Assembly (NCBI RefSeq): GCF_000014145.1
Contig: NC_008255.1
Coordinates: 3,116,001-3,180,000 of the forward strand
Reading direction: 5' to 3'
Source: Cytophaga hutchinsonii ATCC 33406
GTDB taxonomy: Bacteria > Bacteroidota > Bacteroidia > Cytophagales > Cytophagaceae
Length of the DNA: 64,000 bases
In this document: piece by piece, positions 8,767 to 18,596 of the stretch
Position numbering within the stretch: the stretch's first letter is position 1
Layout of the letters: each line of letters opens with the position of its first letter
Translations under genes and position numbers: made by a program
The notes under the pieces: model-generated
Told to the model about the DNA's origin: nothing
The model's database searches: none
What the model saw: the letters and a program-made list of their open reading frames with translations, nothing else

Positions 8767-9916
8767 TTTGTACTTCTGCTGGATTTGAATTTGATTCTTT
8801 AATATCCCCTCTGCTCACACTTAAAATAATTCCTAAGGAAAGACCTGTAAACAACAACGACGTACCTCCCATACTTAACAAAGGCAATGGCTGACCGGTG
8901 ATCGGACCAAGACCAACTGCAACACCCATATTGATCATTGCCTGGCCTACTAAACTGAATGCAACACCGGCAGATAATAAACCACCGTATGCCCGTTCAC
9001 TGTTTACTACTGTTTTCATACCGCGGTATAACAGCGCGAGATATAAAAAGAGCACAAACATGCCGCCGATAAAACCATACTCTTCTATGATAATGGCATA
9101 GATAAAATCGGAAGAAGATTGCGGCAGAAAATATTTCAGATCACTGTTGCCCGGACCTTTACCAAAAAGGCCGCCGTTCCAGATTGCAATAAAAGCCTGC
9201 TCTGCCTGATAAGGGACTTCTCCGCTATCATCAAAGAAATGTTCAATCCGGCTGATGGCTGTTTCCAAACGCTGGCCGATCTTTAATGCGATCGTACCGC
9301 AAATAGCGCCGACAATTACCAGCATAAATAAATATTTCACCGGTACCCTGCCAATAAACATAAGCAGCAAACAGGTTGAGAATAAGATCATGGCAGTAGA
9401 AAGGTTTGACAATGCAATCAAACCACATATAGCGCCAGCCCAGAAAACAATCGGAATAAATGATTCTTTAAAATCTTCAATGTTTGCCTGGCGTTTCGCT
9501 AACATACTTGCCAGGTTTGCAATAAGTGCAAGCTTTGCTAAATCTGATGGCTGAAATGACTGATTGATGATCGGAATCATAAGCCAACGTGTTGCACCAC
9601 CACTCTCGGTTCCCATTAAAAATGTAAACAACAGCAAGGGCACTGAAATGATCAATGCCAGGCGGCTTAAACGCGAATAGTATTTATAATTTATTTTGTG
9701 TCCCAGCCAAACTAAAATCAAACTGACAACAACCAAGCCGCCATGTTTGGTTAAGTAATACATCGTATCCCCATCTTTCTTTTGGAAAGCCAGTGAACTG
9801 GATGCACTGTATACCACAGCCAAACTGATGAGGGATAAGATCAAAATAATAGACCAGATGAAAGGATCTCCTTTCAAATTTTCTTTCAACCAGTCTGTTA
9901 TACGATTCAATGTCAT
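8759..9916 (-). CDS. ftsW: SEDS-family peptidoglycan glycosyltransferase FtsW
   Basis: FtsW is the SEDS polymerase that works with the class B PBP (FtsI) in septal peptidoglycan synthesis. The 385-residue protein is mostly hydrophobic with about ten predicted membrane segments. It has the large periplasmic loop typical of the family (EVPYQAEQAFIAIWNGG) and the C-terminal signature GPITGQPLPLLSMGGTS. The position between murD and murG and the overlap with murG fit the dcw order. It starts four bases after the murD stop. Confidence 0.97.
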   Translation of the reverse strand: MTLNRITDWLKENLKGDPFIWSIILILSLISLAVVYSASSSLAFQKKDGDTMYYLTKHGGLVVVSLILVWLGHKINYKYYSRLSRLALIISVPLLLFTFLMGTESGGATRWLMIPIINQSFQPSDLAKLALIANLASMLAKRQANIEDFKESFIPIVFWAGAICGLIALSNLSTAMILFSTCLLLMFIGRVPVKYLFMLVIVGAICGTIALKIGQRLETAISRIEHFFDDSGEVPYQAEQAFIAIWNGGLFGKGPGNSDLKYFLPQSSSDFIYAIIIEEYGFIGGMFVLFLYLALLYRGMKTVVNSERAYGGLLSAGVAFSLVGQAMINMGVAVGLGPITGQPLPLLSMGGTSLLFTGLSLGIILSVSRGDIKESNSNPAEVQNA

Positions 9917-9920
9917 ATTC

Positions 9921-11273
9921 TTAACCTGCTAATTCAATTACTAAATTTCTAAATTGTGTTCCGCGGTCTTCATAATTCTTGAACAAATCAAAACTCGCAC
10001 ATGCCGGAGAAAGTAAAACAGTATCTCCTTTTTTTGCTGAATCATGCGCGATGCGAATTGCCTCAACCATGGAATGTGCTTCTTTGATTTCAGAAACCAT
10101 AGAAGCAAACCCACTCAGCACTTTTGAATTATCTTTACCTAAGGCAACAACCGTATGAACTTTTTCTTTTACCAATGCTTCAATCTGCGAGTAGTCATTA
10201 CCTTTATCTACACCGCCCACAATCAGCACAACCGGCGTTTTCATGCTATCCAATGCATACCAGACAGAATCTACATTTGTAGCTTTGGAATCATTTACAA
10301 ACTTCACTCCATAAATAGAACCAACAAACTCAAGTCTGTGTGGTGCATTTCTAAAGCTTTTTATTGACGCAATGCTTTTATGAATATCAGCACCGATAGA
10401 TACTGCTGCATTCAATGCAGCCATAATGTTTATATAATTATGTTTCCCCTGCAACGGAAATTCTTCCGTATTACAGGTAACAACAGTATCATCAAGTGCA
10501 TGGATCTGAATGGTTTTTTCATCTGAATACGCACCTGCACTATAAAGCTGTTTCAATGAAACAGGCACATAACGTGCATCAACCGGATGATCTTTTTTAT
10601 ACGATTCAATTACGCTGTCTTCTGAATATGTTATGTAATAATCTGCGGGTGTCAGATTTTGAAATATTCTGAACTTTGATGCGGTATAATTTTCGAATTT
10701 ATATTCATACCGGTCCAGGTGATCCGGCGTTATGTTCAACAACACAGCTACATCTGCTTTAAACGTATACATATCATCGAGCTGAAAACTGCTCAATTCC
10801 AATACATATACATCTTTCTTTTCATGAATAATCTGGCGCGCTAAACTCGTTCCGATATTCCCCCCCAAGCCAACAGAGTAACCAAGTTGTGCCAGTATGT
10901 GATGCGTTAATAAGGTTGTAGTTGTTTTACCATTACTTCCTGTGATTGCAATAAATTTGGCACCTGGATGAATATGTCTGTATGCAAATTCGATCTCTGA
11001 AATCACTTCAATTGCTTTGGAACGGATCAGTTTCATGATCGGGGCTTTTTCAGGTATACCCGGGCTTTTAACAATCAGCTGTGCCGACAGTATTTTTTCT
11101 TCTGAATGTACACCTTGCTCAAATGCAATGCCTGCTTGCTGTAATTCAGCAATGAATGCTTCGGTAATCATACTTGAGTCAGAGACAAACGTATCGTAGC
11201 CCTTTGCTTTTGACAGCAAAGCAGCGCCTACACCACTTTCTCCTGAACCTAATATGACTATTTTCTGAGACAT
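9921..11273 (-). CDS. murD: UDP-N-acetylmuramoylalanine--D-glutamate ligase MurD
   Basis: MurD adds D-glutamate to UDP-MurNAc-L-Ala. The N-terminal Rossmann-like loop GSGESGVGAA (about 9-18), the Mur ligase P-loop GSNGKTTT (112-119), the central NITPDHLDRY and the C-terminal APHRLEFVG and NDSKATN motifs are all present. At 450 residues the length is normal. It lies three bases downstream of mraY and four bases upstream of ftsW in the operon. Confidence 0.98.
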   Translation of the reverse strand: MSQKIVILGSGESGVGAALLSKAKGYDTFVSDSSMITEAFIAELQQAGIAFEQGVHSEEKILSAQLIVKSPGIPEKAPIMKLIRSKAIEVISEIEFAYRHIHPGAKFIAITGSNGKTTTTLLTHHILAQLGYSVGLGGNIGTSLARQIIHEKKDVYVLELSSFQLDDMYTFKADVAVLLNITPDHLDRYEYKFENYTASKFRIFQNLTPADYYITYSEDSVIESYKKDHPVDARYVPVSLKQLYSAGAYSDEKTIQIHALDDTVVTCNTEEFPLQGKHNYINIMAALNAAVSIGADIHKSIASIKSFRNAPHRLEFVGSIYGVKFVNDSKATNVDSVWYALDSMKTPVVLIVGGVDKGNDYSQIEALVKEKVHTVVALGKDNSKVLSGFASMVSEIKEAHSMVEAIRIAHDSAKKGDTVLLSPACASFDLFKNYEDRGTQFRNLVIELAG

Positions 11274-11276
11274 GTA

Positions 11277-12488
11277 TTATCGTAATTTTAATGTTGCTAA
11301 TGACAGAATCGCCAATAAAATTCCTACAATCCAGAAACGTGTAACGATCTTGGATTCATGGAAACCTGACTTCTGATAATGATGATGTAAAGGAGACATT
11401 TTGAAAATCCGCCTGCCTTCTCCGTATTTTTTCTTCGTATATTTAAAATAGGACACCTGCATGATCACAGACAAATTTTCTATTAAGAATATACCGCACA
11501 AGGCAGGCAATAATAATTCTTTACGAACAGCCAAGGCCATTACAGCAATTACACCACCCAAGGCAAGACTGCCGGTATCGCCCATGAATACCTGAGCCGG
11601 ATAGGAATTAAACCAAAGGAATCCGATGCATGCACCCATCAATGCTGCTCCGAAAATAACCAGTTCGCCGCTGTTGGGGATATACATAATATTCAGATAG
11701 CTTGCGAAAATCGCATTTCCGGATACATAGGCAAAAATTGATAATGTTAATGCTATGATAGCGGAAGTACCTGCTGCCAGGCCATCAATACCATCCGTAA
11801 TATTTGCACCATTTGAAACAGCTGTAATCACTATTATTACAAGAAGCACATACAGAATTGGTGTGCAGTTATCCGTTATTAAACACGAAATCGATCCATA
11901 ATCCAATTCATTGTTTTTTAGAAATGGAATAGTTGTTAAACTTGATTCAACATCTGTATAAACGGAAGAACTTTGAATGGTTGATTTGCTTCCATCTGCC
12001 AATGTATATTCACGGATAACAACACTTGAATTATACAATAATGTTAAACCAACAATAAGGCCCAATGAAACCTGACCGATAATCTTGAATTTTCCCTGTA
12101 AACCTTCTTTGTTCTTTTTAAATACTTTAATGTAATCATCCATAAAGCCAATGAAACCAAGCCATATCGTGGAGATCAATAACAACACGATGTACACATT
12201 GGTTAGTTTGGCAAACAATACCGTAGGAACAATGATGCATAGAATAATCATTAATCCGCCCATTGTCGGAGTACCTTTTTTCTCCATCTGGCCAGCAAGA
12301 CCCAGATCCCGGATACTTTCGCCTATCTGTTTATTCTGAATAAAGGTGATGATCTTTTTGCCAAACACCAGCGCTATTAAAAGCGATACAAATGCGGCCA
12401 TGCCGGCACGAAAAGAAATGTATTGAAATACACCCGCTCCCAGCAAGTCATATTTGTTTTCCCAATATTCAAATAAATAATATAGCAT
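11277..12488 (-). CDS. mraY: Phospho-N-acetylmuramoyl-pentapeptide transferase MraY
   Basis: MraY is the polytopic enzyme that transfers phospho-MurNAc-pentapeptide to undecaprenyl phosphate, making lipid I. Diagnostic motifs are GTPTMGG (72-78), [24 protein letters not shown] and the C-terminal [11 protein letters not shown] with three consecutive histidines. At 403 residues it is about 40 longer than E. coli MraY. The extra length is a polar loop in the middle of the protein, between membrane segments (around residues 160-210). The start codon overlaps the stop of the upstream four-helix-bundle gene by one base. Confidence 0.98.
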
Positions 12489-12859
12489 TAGTTCGACTGA
12501 TATTGAAGTTGAAAATGATATTGCTCGTTATGACTAATAATATAGTTCAACATGTTAATGACATTGTTCAACAATTCAACACATGTATCGCATTCAGTAC
12601 TTAAAGGATGCTTCATCTGAATCAATTTCAGCCAATATCTGGTTTGAACAGACATTTCAGAAGCAGTAGAAATTGCTTCTGTAAAATCCATATGAGTAGT
12701 TGAAGCCCACGCAGTTTCAGCATGCTTGCGTATAGACAATCCGTATTTCAATAGTCTTGCCGACAACTCCATTTCGTTGTTCTTTAACAGAACACCGTAG
12801 AGATCCATGATCCTATTGGACAATTCAAAAGTTCGGTTACTAAGTAGTTCGTAAGTCAT
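12488..12859 (-). CDS. Four-helix-bundle protein (S23-like) inserted in the dcw operon, copy 1
   Basis: A 123-residue, almost entirely helical protein resembling the four-helix-bundle / 23S rRNA intervening-sequence (S23) family: an N-terminal [12 protein letters not shown] helix, then [30 protein letters not shown] and a C-terminal [13 protein letters not shown]. It shares helix spacing and short motifs with its upstream neighbour, so the pair looks like an old duplication. Family members are usually encoded inside rRNA intervening sequences or stand alone, with poorly known function. Here it is embedded between murE and mraY, with its stop overlapping the mraY start by one base. The family call is by pattern only. 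Confidence 0.7.
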
Positions 12860-12862
12860 TGA

Positions 12863-13237
12863 CTAGTCTATAGATTTAAATGCACGTGCACTTTTATGAA
12901 TGTTTCTTCTTGCCTGCTCTATTTGATTTACCAGTTCTTCAAAATCTTTGTAATCCTCTTCCAGCACAAGTATGATTTTATAAATTTTAATGAATCGTAT
13001 AAGATTCAATAATCCTTTAGATTGTTTGGATGCATTCAGCATATTCAATCTAAATTCGTGATTCGATTTAGCTATTTCAGCATGATACAATGCCTGCACA
13101 ACTTCTTTATACAACAAGTCAATACGCTCAGATAAATCTGTACGATTATTGTCATTTAAAAACACAACAAACCGTTCAACGGAATATTTTACCGTTGTCT
13201 GGTTAAAATGTTTGATCTCTAAAAAAGAACTCATCAT
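12863..13237 (-). CDS. Four-helix-bundle protein (S23-like) inserted in the dcw operon, copy 2
   Basis: A 124-residue helical protein paralogous to the gene just downstream. Both align over a SERIDLLYKEV / [11 protein letters not shown] helix, an alanine-containing third helix (QALYHAEIAKS / [11 protein letters not shown]), and an aromatic/leucine-rich helix (GLLNLIRFIKI). The C-terminal helix is highly charged. There is no membrane segment or catalytic motif. It sits four bases after murE and three bases before its paralogue, so it must be transcribed with the dcw genes. Its function is unknown. A structural or regulatory role in division or wall synthesis is only a positional guess. Confidence 0.65.
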   Translation of the reverse strand: MMSSFLEIKHFNQTTVKYSVERFVVFLNDNNRTDLSERIDLLYKEVVQALYHAEIAKSNHEFRLNMLNASKQSKGLLNLIRFIKIYKIILVLEEDYKDFEELVNQIEQARRNIHKSARAFKSID

Positions 13238-13241
13238 AGTT

Positions 13242-14702
13242 TTACTTCCCTAAAGTGTCTAATAACTCTTTTATTATTAAACGATCATCAAAAGGATATT
13301 TAACCCCTTTGATTTCCTGATATGTTTCGTGGCCTTTTCCGGCAACTAAAATAATATCACCTGTTGATGCCAATGTACAGGCAACTTTTATCGCTTCTTT
13401 TCTATCCAGTACAGACAGAACTTTTTTCTTGTCTACAATACGAACGCCTTTTTCCATTTCAGTAAGAATGGCCTGAGGTTCTTCGTTACGTGGATTATCA
13501 GACGTTAATACAACATGGTCGCTGAACTGGCATGCGATGTCTGCCATCACAGGGCGCTTTGCAGCATCTCTGTTACCACCACACCCAACAACTGTTATAA
13601 TTTTGTTTGCTCCTTTTAATTCTGTAATTGTTTCCAATACATTTTTTAATGCATCAGGTGTATGTGCATAATCAACAATCACGGTAATGCGTGTTGCAGA
13701 TATCTGCTGTTCGAATCTGCCATTTGCAGCTTCAATAGTTGAAAGCTGCATCAACACTTCTTCCTTGTCTTCACCCAGTAATACGGCTGTTGCATACACG
13801 GCTAATAAATTGTATGCATTGAAATTACCGATCAGCCTGAACCAGGCCTGTATACCGTCTACATCCATTTCCAAACCCTGCATGGTAGTAGAAATTAATT
13901 TCCCTTTAAAGTCTGCTAAGGCAAGTAATGAATACGTATATGTTTTAGCACGTGTATTCTGAATCATTACCCGGCCTCTTTTATCGTCTGAATTAATCAG
14001 CGCGAATGAATCATTCGGTAAACCATCAAAGAATAATTTTTTCGCTTTGATGTATTCGTCAAATGTTTTGTGATAATCTAAATGGTCATGTGTGATATTA
14101 CTGAACAAACCACCAGCAAATTGCAGACCGGCAATACGTCTTTGTACAGCAGCATGCGAACTCACTTCCATAAAGCAATGTGTACAGCCGGCCTTCACCA
14201 TATCTGCCAGCAGCTTATTTAAAGAAATAGCGTCCGGTGTGGTATGTGTAGCCTGCACGACTTTATCTTCAATAATATTTTCTACAGTTGAAAGCAATCC
14301 CGTTTTATAACCCAGCTTTCTGAACAAGCGGTATAGTAAGGTTACTGTAGTCGTTTTACCATTTGTACCTGTTACACCTACCAATTTTAATTTAGACGAA
14401 GGTGAATCGTAAAAATTAGAAGCGATCATACCCAGAGCTTCCGCACTATCCTTTACCTGAATGATCGTGCAGTCAGCAGTAGATTCAATTTCCGGCAGCT
14501 CTTCACATACAACAGCAGTAGCACCTTTTTGAATAACGTCTGCAATAAATGAATGTCCGTCGCTGCTTACGCCTCTTACAGCAATAAACATAGAACCTTT
14601 CTCAACTTTGCGCGAATCAAAACAAATAGCAGTAACATCTACATCCGTTCTTCCGGATACTGATATTAAAGAGACCTTATATATTAAATCTTTTATCTGC
14701 AT
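13242..14702 (-). CDS. murE: UDP-MurNAc-tripeptide synthetase MurE (meso-DAP type)
   Basis: MurE adds the third stem-peptide residue. The N-terminal domain shows FDSRKV, the P-loop GTNGKTTT is at 112-119, and the central NITHDHLDYH and C-terminal VDYAHTPDAL motifs are present. The substrate-specificity motif reads DNPRNEEP. The DNPR form is the established signature of meso-diaminopimelate ligases, as opposed to lysine types. At 486 residues the length is normal. It starts just after ftsI and is followed by the two helical-bundle genes rather than by murF, which is absent from this cluster. Confidence 0.98.
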   Translation of the reverse strand: MQIKDLIYKVSLISVSGRTDVDVTAICFDSRKVEKGSMFIAVRGVSSDGHSFIADVIQKGATAVVCEELPEIESTADCTIIQVKDSAEALGMIASNFYDSPSSKLKLVGVTGTNGKTTTVTLLYRLFRKLGYKTGLLSTVENIIEDKVVQATHTTPDAISLNKLLADMVKAGCTHCFMEVSSHAAVQRRIAGLQFAGGLFSNITHDHLDYHKTFDEYIKAKKLFFDGLPNDSFALINSDDKRGRVMIQNTRAKTYTYSLLALADFKGKLISTTMQGLEMDVDGIQAWFRLIGNFNAYNLLAVYATAVLLGEDKEEVLMQLSTIEAANGRFEQQISATRITVIVDYAHTPDALKNVLETITELKGANKIITVVGCGGNRDAAKRPVMADIACQFSDHVVLTSDNPRNEEPQAILTEMEKGVRIVDKKKVLSVLDRKEAIKVACTLASTGDIILVAGKGHETYQEIKGVKYPFDDRLIIKELLDTLGK

Positions 14703-14703
14703 A

Positions 14704-16809
14704 TTAATTCAAGACGATAGTAATGTAATTACCTTTATTATATCTGGTACCAGATTGGATGGATTGAGAAACAACTCTGCCGCTGCCCTCAAACCGCACA
14801 CGCAGTCCGATATTTTCCAATATATACAACGCGTCTTTTAAACGCAGTCCATTTACATCCGGTACAATACCTGCAACAATTTTGCGGTCATACCAAACAA
14901 CTGTTTTATTTTCAAGATTGGCTTTTACCCAATCATCATTAGCATTTGTACTTGTATGCTGTGGAATTTTTAATTCGTTGCATAGAAATTTAAGATCTTC
15001 ATACAATCCACCTTTGATCGCTGGAAATATGCCGCTGAATGCAGTTACATTATTTGGGGCAATAGGTGCATGCAGATCCAGATCCTGCGCAAATATTTTA
15101 TCTGCAACTTCTTTAAACACCGGTGCTGCCACATCCGAACCATACAAATTATATCCTTTCGGATTGTCGATCACAACAATACAACTGTACTTAGGACGAT
15201 CTGCCGGAAAATACCCAACAAAAGAAGTGTAATATGTTCTTGTATAGGTTTGTTTTACCAAACGCTGTGCTGTACCTGTCTTTCCGCCTATTTTGTAATT
15301 TGAGTTTTTAATATTTGCAGCTGTTCCGTTTTCGACAACACCTTCCAGCATGATTTTCACTTTACGAATGGTTTCATCTGAACAGATCTTCTCTTCTACT
15401 ACTTCTGTTTCGTATCTGTCCAATACCTGATCAGCCACACGCGTTTCTTTAACAATCATCGGGCGTACCATTTTACCATTGTTTGCCACGGCATTGTAGA
15501 AAGCAAGTGTATGAATAGGTGACATGCTCAATTCGTATCCGATTGACATCCACGGTAAGGTTGTACCGCTCCATGTTTTAGAAGCCGTTGTTTTAAAATA
15601 TGGTTTGGCTACACCATCCATTTGAAATACAACCGGCTCAGTTAAGCCCATTTTTGTAATATATTCTAAGAACTTATCCGGCTTGGCTCCAAAATATTCA
15701 TTCACCTTTTTTGAAACCGCAATATTGGATGATGTTTCAAACGCGTGCTGCAAAGTAATTTTACCATAACCGCCCGGCTTTGAATCACGCATGATTCGAT
15801 CATAGAATTCATATTCACCGTTACCCGTATCAATGGTATCTGCAAGGTTAATATCCGTATCTTCAAACAATGCAATCATGGAAGCAAGCTTAAAGGTTGA
15901 ACCCGGTTCGGTTAAGCCCTGGTTACCCATGGCATAATTATAATTTTCAGCATATGCGCCTTCACCTATTTTACCGAGGTTCGCGATGGCTTTAATTTCA
16001 CCCGTTGCTACCTCCATGAGTACTACACAACCGTAGTCTGCGTCATGTGCCGTTAAATGATTGCGCAGTGAAGCTTCAGCGACATCCTGAATATTTACAT
16101 CAATTGTTGTAACAATATCAATACCGTCAACAGGCATGATCTCATTTTCATCGTGCACCGGTTTCCAGTTACCGCCCGACATTTTTCGAAACAATGCTTT
16201 TCCGTTCTGACCGGCAAGTTCTTTGTTAAAACTATATTCTAAACCTGCACCATTATTGTCTTCATTGACAAAACCTACTGTACGCTGAGCAAGAAATGAA
16301 AACGGCAGGAACCGTTTATCAACTTTTTCAAATACAATGCCTCCTTTAGAGCGGCCTTCAGAAAAGATCGGCCATTCAGACATTTCCTTCTTTGCCTGAT
16401 AATTGATCAGCTTATGATTTAAAATGATGTACCGCTTATTGCCTTTTCGCGCATCGTTGATCTTCCGTTTATATTCTGAAGCCGTTTTATCTTTAAAATA
16501 ATTCGCAAGATTTCTGGATAACTGATCAATTCCTTTTCTATATATTTCGTCATCTGCAACTTTTGGATCAATGCATACCCGGTAGAAAGGCAAAGATGTT
16601 GCAAGTAAACTTCCATCATCAGAAAAAATATTTCCGCGAGTAGGTTTTACATCTTTAAAATCCAGCAGATTTTCTTCATGCAGTTTCGCCCATCTATCTC
16701 CCTGTACAAATTGGATAACAACGATCTTGTATCCAATTGCAAAAGAAAATAACAGTATTACCAAAAAGGCAAGACGTATTCGAAGGACGATGGATTTTTT
16801 AATATTCAC
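14704..16809 (-). CDS. ftsI: Septal class B penicillin-binding protein FtsI (PBP3) with PASTA domain
   Basis: This is the transpeptidase of septal peptidoglycan synthesis. One N-terminal membrane anchor lies at about 8-27, followed by the dimerisation domain and the transpeptidase domain with its three active-site motifs: S-T-F-K near residue 304, S-S-N near 360 and K-T-G (GGKTGTAQ) near 510. A single C-terminal PASTA domain (about 640-700, starting VPDVNGLRLKDAL) extends it to 701 residues. PASTA is absent from E. coli FtsI but common in Gram-positive and Bacteroidota homologues. The start overlaps the ftsL end by 11 bases, and murE follows after one base. Confidence 0.97.
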   Translation of the reverse strand: MNIKKSIVLRIRLAFLVILLFSFAIGYKIVVIQFVQGDRWAKLHEENLLDFKDVKPTRGNIFSDDGSLLATSLPFYRVCIDPKVADDEIYRKGIDQLSRNLANYFKDKTASEYKRKINDARKGNKRYIILNHKLINYQAKKEMSEWPIFSEGRSKGGIVFEKVDKRFLPFSFLAQRTVGFVNEDNNGAGLEYSFNKELAGQNGKALFRKMSGGNWKPVHDENEIMPVDGIDIVTTIDVNIQDVAEASLRNHLTAHDADYGCVVLMEVATGEIKAIANLGKIGEGAYAENYNYAMGNQGLTEPGSTFKLASMIALFEDTDINLADTIDTGNGEYEFYDRIMRDSKPGGYGKITLQHAFETSSNIAVSKKVNEYFGAKPDKFLEYITKMGLTEPVVFQMDGVAKPYFKTTASKTWSGTTLPWMSIGYELSMSPIHTLAFYNAVANNGKMVRPMIVKETRVADQVLDRYETEVVEEKICSDETIRKVKIMLEGVVENGTAANIKNSNYKIGGKTGTAQRLVKQTYTRTYYTSFVGYFPADRPKYSCIVVIDNPKGYNLYGSDVAAPVFKEVADKIFAQDLDLHAPIAPNNVTAFSGIFPAIKGGLYEDLKFLCNELKIPQHTSTNANDDWVKANLENKTVVWYDRKIVAGIVPDVNGLRLKDALYILENIGLRVRFEGSGRVVSQSIQSGTRYNKGNYITIVLN

Positions 16810-17200
16810 GTTGCTTCTCAGTTATTTTAACAGGTGGTTCTATACTTTCTTTTAATCCCAATGATTCAACTTGCTTTGCCACTTCAGATTGTTTACTCTT
16901 AAACATTAAGTCGGCAAGTAACGTGGTATAATCTGCCCGCAGGTCGTTTACTTCATTTTGTAACCGGCTTGTCTTACGCACAAGCTTATCGCCGTAATGT
17001 GCATTTGCTATATACAGCATCATAATAAAGGCAAAAAACAATACCTTAGGTACATACTGTACCGGTAAGCCTTCATTGAATACATTTCCAATGGGAATGT
17101 ACTTATCTACAATAGAAAATACTCCTTTGCCGGAAGAGACTGTTTCCGGAGCATATGGTTCTTCAACCTGTGGAGTAGCTTTTACTGTATTTTTAGCCAT
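16799..17200 (-). CDS. ftsL: FtsL-like divisome protein
   Basis: A 133-residue bitopic protein with a cytoplasmic N-terminal tail of about 70 residues, one membrane segment (about 72-88, KVLFFAFIMMLYIANAHY), and a short coiled-coil-like periplasmic helix (RKTSRLQNEVNDLRADY). This matches the FtsL/FtsB-type organisation and the small gene always found between rsmH and ftsI in Bacteroidota. The long N-terminal tail is unusual compared with E. coli FtsL. The call rests on topology and synteny, because FtsL sequences are poorly conserved. Confidence 0.85.
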   Translation of the reverse strand: MAKNTVKATPQVEEPYAPETVSSGKGVFSIVDKYIPIGNVFNEGLPVQYVPKVLFFAFIMMLYIANAHYGDKLVRKTSRLQNEVNDLRADYTTLLADLMFKSKQSEVAKQVESLGLKESIEPPVKITEKQREY

Positions 17201-17204
17201 AGAT

Positions 17205-18101
17205 TTATTCTCGTTCTGCTATTCGTAAGCGGGCACTGCGCGCGCGGTTATTTCGTTCTTTTTCTTCATCATCCGGATCAATTGCTTTGCCAACTGATTT
17301 GAAAGGCTTATTGGTATTACCGTATAAATCTTTCTCTGCATCACCATGAAATTTTCCTTGCTGCACAAAGTTTTTCACCAGGCGGTCTTCCAGGGAATGA
17401 TAACTGATGATTGAAAGTCTGCCGCCGGACTTTAATACCTGCTGACTTTGTTCCAATAAATCTTTCAATGCTTCAAGTTCTTCGTTTACTTCAATTCGAA
17501 GTGCCTGAAAAACCTGTGCGTAATATTTACTTTCTTTCCCTCTTGGTGCGTAGTCTGACAAGACTTCAATCAATTCGGAGGTACGGTTAATCGGTTTGTT
17601 AATGCGTTCTTTTACCAAGGCCTGTGCAAGTGTTTTTGCATTTCTCACTTCGCCATACATACCCAGAATACTGTGCAGGCCATGTTCTGAATATTTATTA
17701 ATGATATCGGCTGCCGTCTTATCAATGGCACGGTCCATACGCATATCCAGCGGCGCATCGTAACGGATAGAGAATCCCCGTTCAGGCGTATCGATCTGAT
17801 GAGATGAGATACCCAGATCACCTAATAAACCATCTACTTTATCTACTCCGTTCAGACGTAAATATTTTTTAATGTACCTGAAGTTGGCTGGAATCAAGGT
17901 GAAGTTTGGACCAATGAGATCTTTTGCGTTATCAACGGCATCAGCATCCTGATCAAAGGCGTACAGTTTACCACCTTTTAAGTGTTTTAAAATCTCACGG
18001 CTATGACCACCTCCGCCAAATGTTACATCGACGTAGATTCCTTCCGGATTAATGTTTAAACCCTCTACACTTTCTTTTAATAAGACCGGAACGTGATACA
18101 T
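17205..18101 (-). CDS. rsmH: 16S rRNA (cytosine1402-N4)-methyltransferase RsmH
   Basis: RsmH (formerly MraW) is an S-adenosylmethionine-dependent methyltransferase acting on 16S rRNA C1402. It begins MYHVPVLLKESVEGL, the usual family start. The SAM-binding loop DVTFGGGGHSREIL is at about 25-38, with the acidic AFDQDADA strand after it and the family motif DLGISSHQID in the middle. GERG-FSIRYDAPLDMRMD and the C-terminal ISYHSLEDRLVK complete the signature. At 298 residues the length is normal. It lies seven bases after mraZ and is the second gene of the dcw operon. Confidence 0.98.
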   Translation of the reverse strand: MYHVPVLLKESVEGLNINPEGIYVDVTFGGGGHSREILKHLKGGKLYAFDQDADAVDNAKDLIGPNFTLIPANFRYIKKYLRLNGVDKVDGLLGDLGISSHQIDTPERGFSIRYDAPLDMRMDRAIDKTAADIINKYSEHGLHSILGMYGEVRNAKTLAQALVKERINKPINRTSELIEVLSDYAPRGKESKYYAQVFQALRIEVNEELEALKDLLEQSQQVLKSGGRLSIISYHSLEDRLVKNFVQQGKFHGDAEKDLYGNTNKPFKSVGKAIDPDDEEKERNNRARSARLRIAERE

Positions 18102-18108
18102 AAGCCTG

Positions 18109-18564
18109 TTATTCCTTTTTTGTTGGTGCTAAATATTTTTCTGCGAGCTGGGCAAATTCAGATGAATCCTGAATCAGGAACTTCTGATATAAGTCTGGCG
18201 ACCATATCTCCACCCTGTTACCCATCCCCACTACTGTTATATCTTTTTCAAGCTGTGCATGTGCCATCAGCATTTTCGGGATCAGTAAGCGACCATTGCT
18301 ATCCAGTTCAACTTCATTGATCCCGCGGAAGAAGTTCCGTTGAAATACCCGGTATTCTTCACTGAACTCATTCAAACCAGATACTTTCGAATAGATTTTC
18401 TTGAACTCTGTCTGCGAATACAACACAATACAGGATTCAAAACCCCGTGTCAAAACAACGTTTCCGGCATCGATATCAGGCAAATTGGACTTAATACGAG
18501 CAGGCAGGACCATTCGGCCCTTCGCGTCTACTGTACAGTCATATTCACCTGAAAAGAATCCCAT
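18109..18564 (-). CDS. mraZ: Transcriptional regulator MraZ
   Basis: MraZ is a ring-forming DNA-binding protein made of two tandem SpoVT/AbrB-like half-domains. Each half carries the conserved D-x-x-GR signature: DAKGRMVLP at about 13-21 and DSNGRLLIP near residue 90. In E. coli MraZ represses its own dcw operon by binding TGGGN direct repeats spaced by five bases. The same array is present just upstream here (18625-18649). At 151 residues it is the usual length. It is the first gene of a 15-gene operon that runs to ftsZ. Confidence 0.97.
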   Translation of the reverse strand: MGFFSGEYDCTVDAKGRMVLPARIKSNLPDIDAGNVVLTRGFESCIVLYSQTEFKKIYSKVSGLNEFSEEYRVFQRNFFRGINEVELDSNGRLLIPKMLMAHAQLEKDITVVGMGNRVEIWSPDLYQKFLIQDSSEFAQLAEKYLAPTKKE

Positions 18565-18596
18565 ATATTTTTACCCTTGATATACAATCGGTTAAT

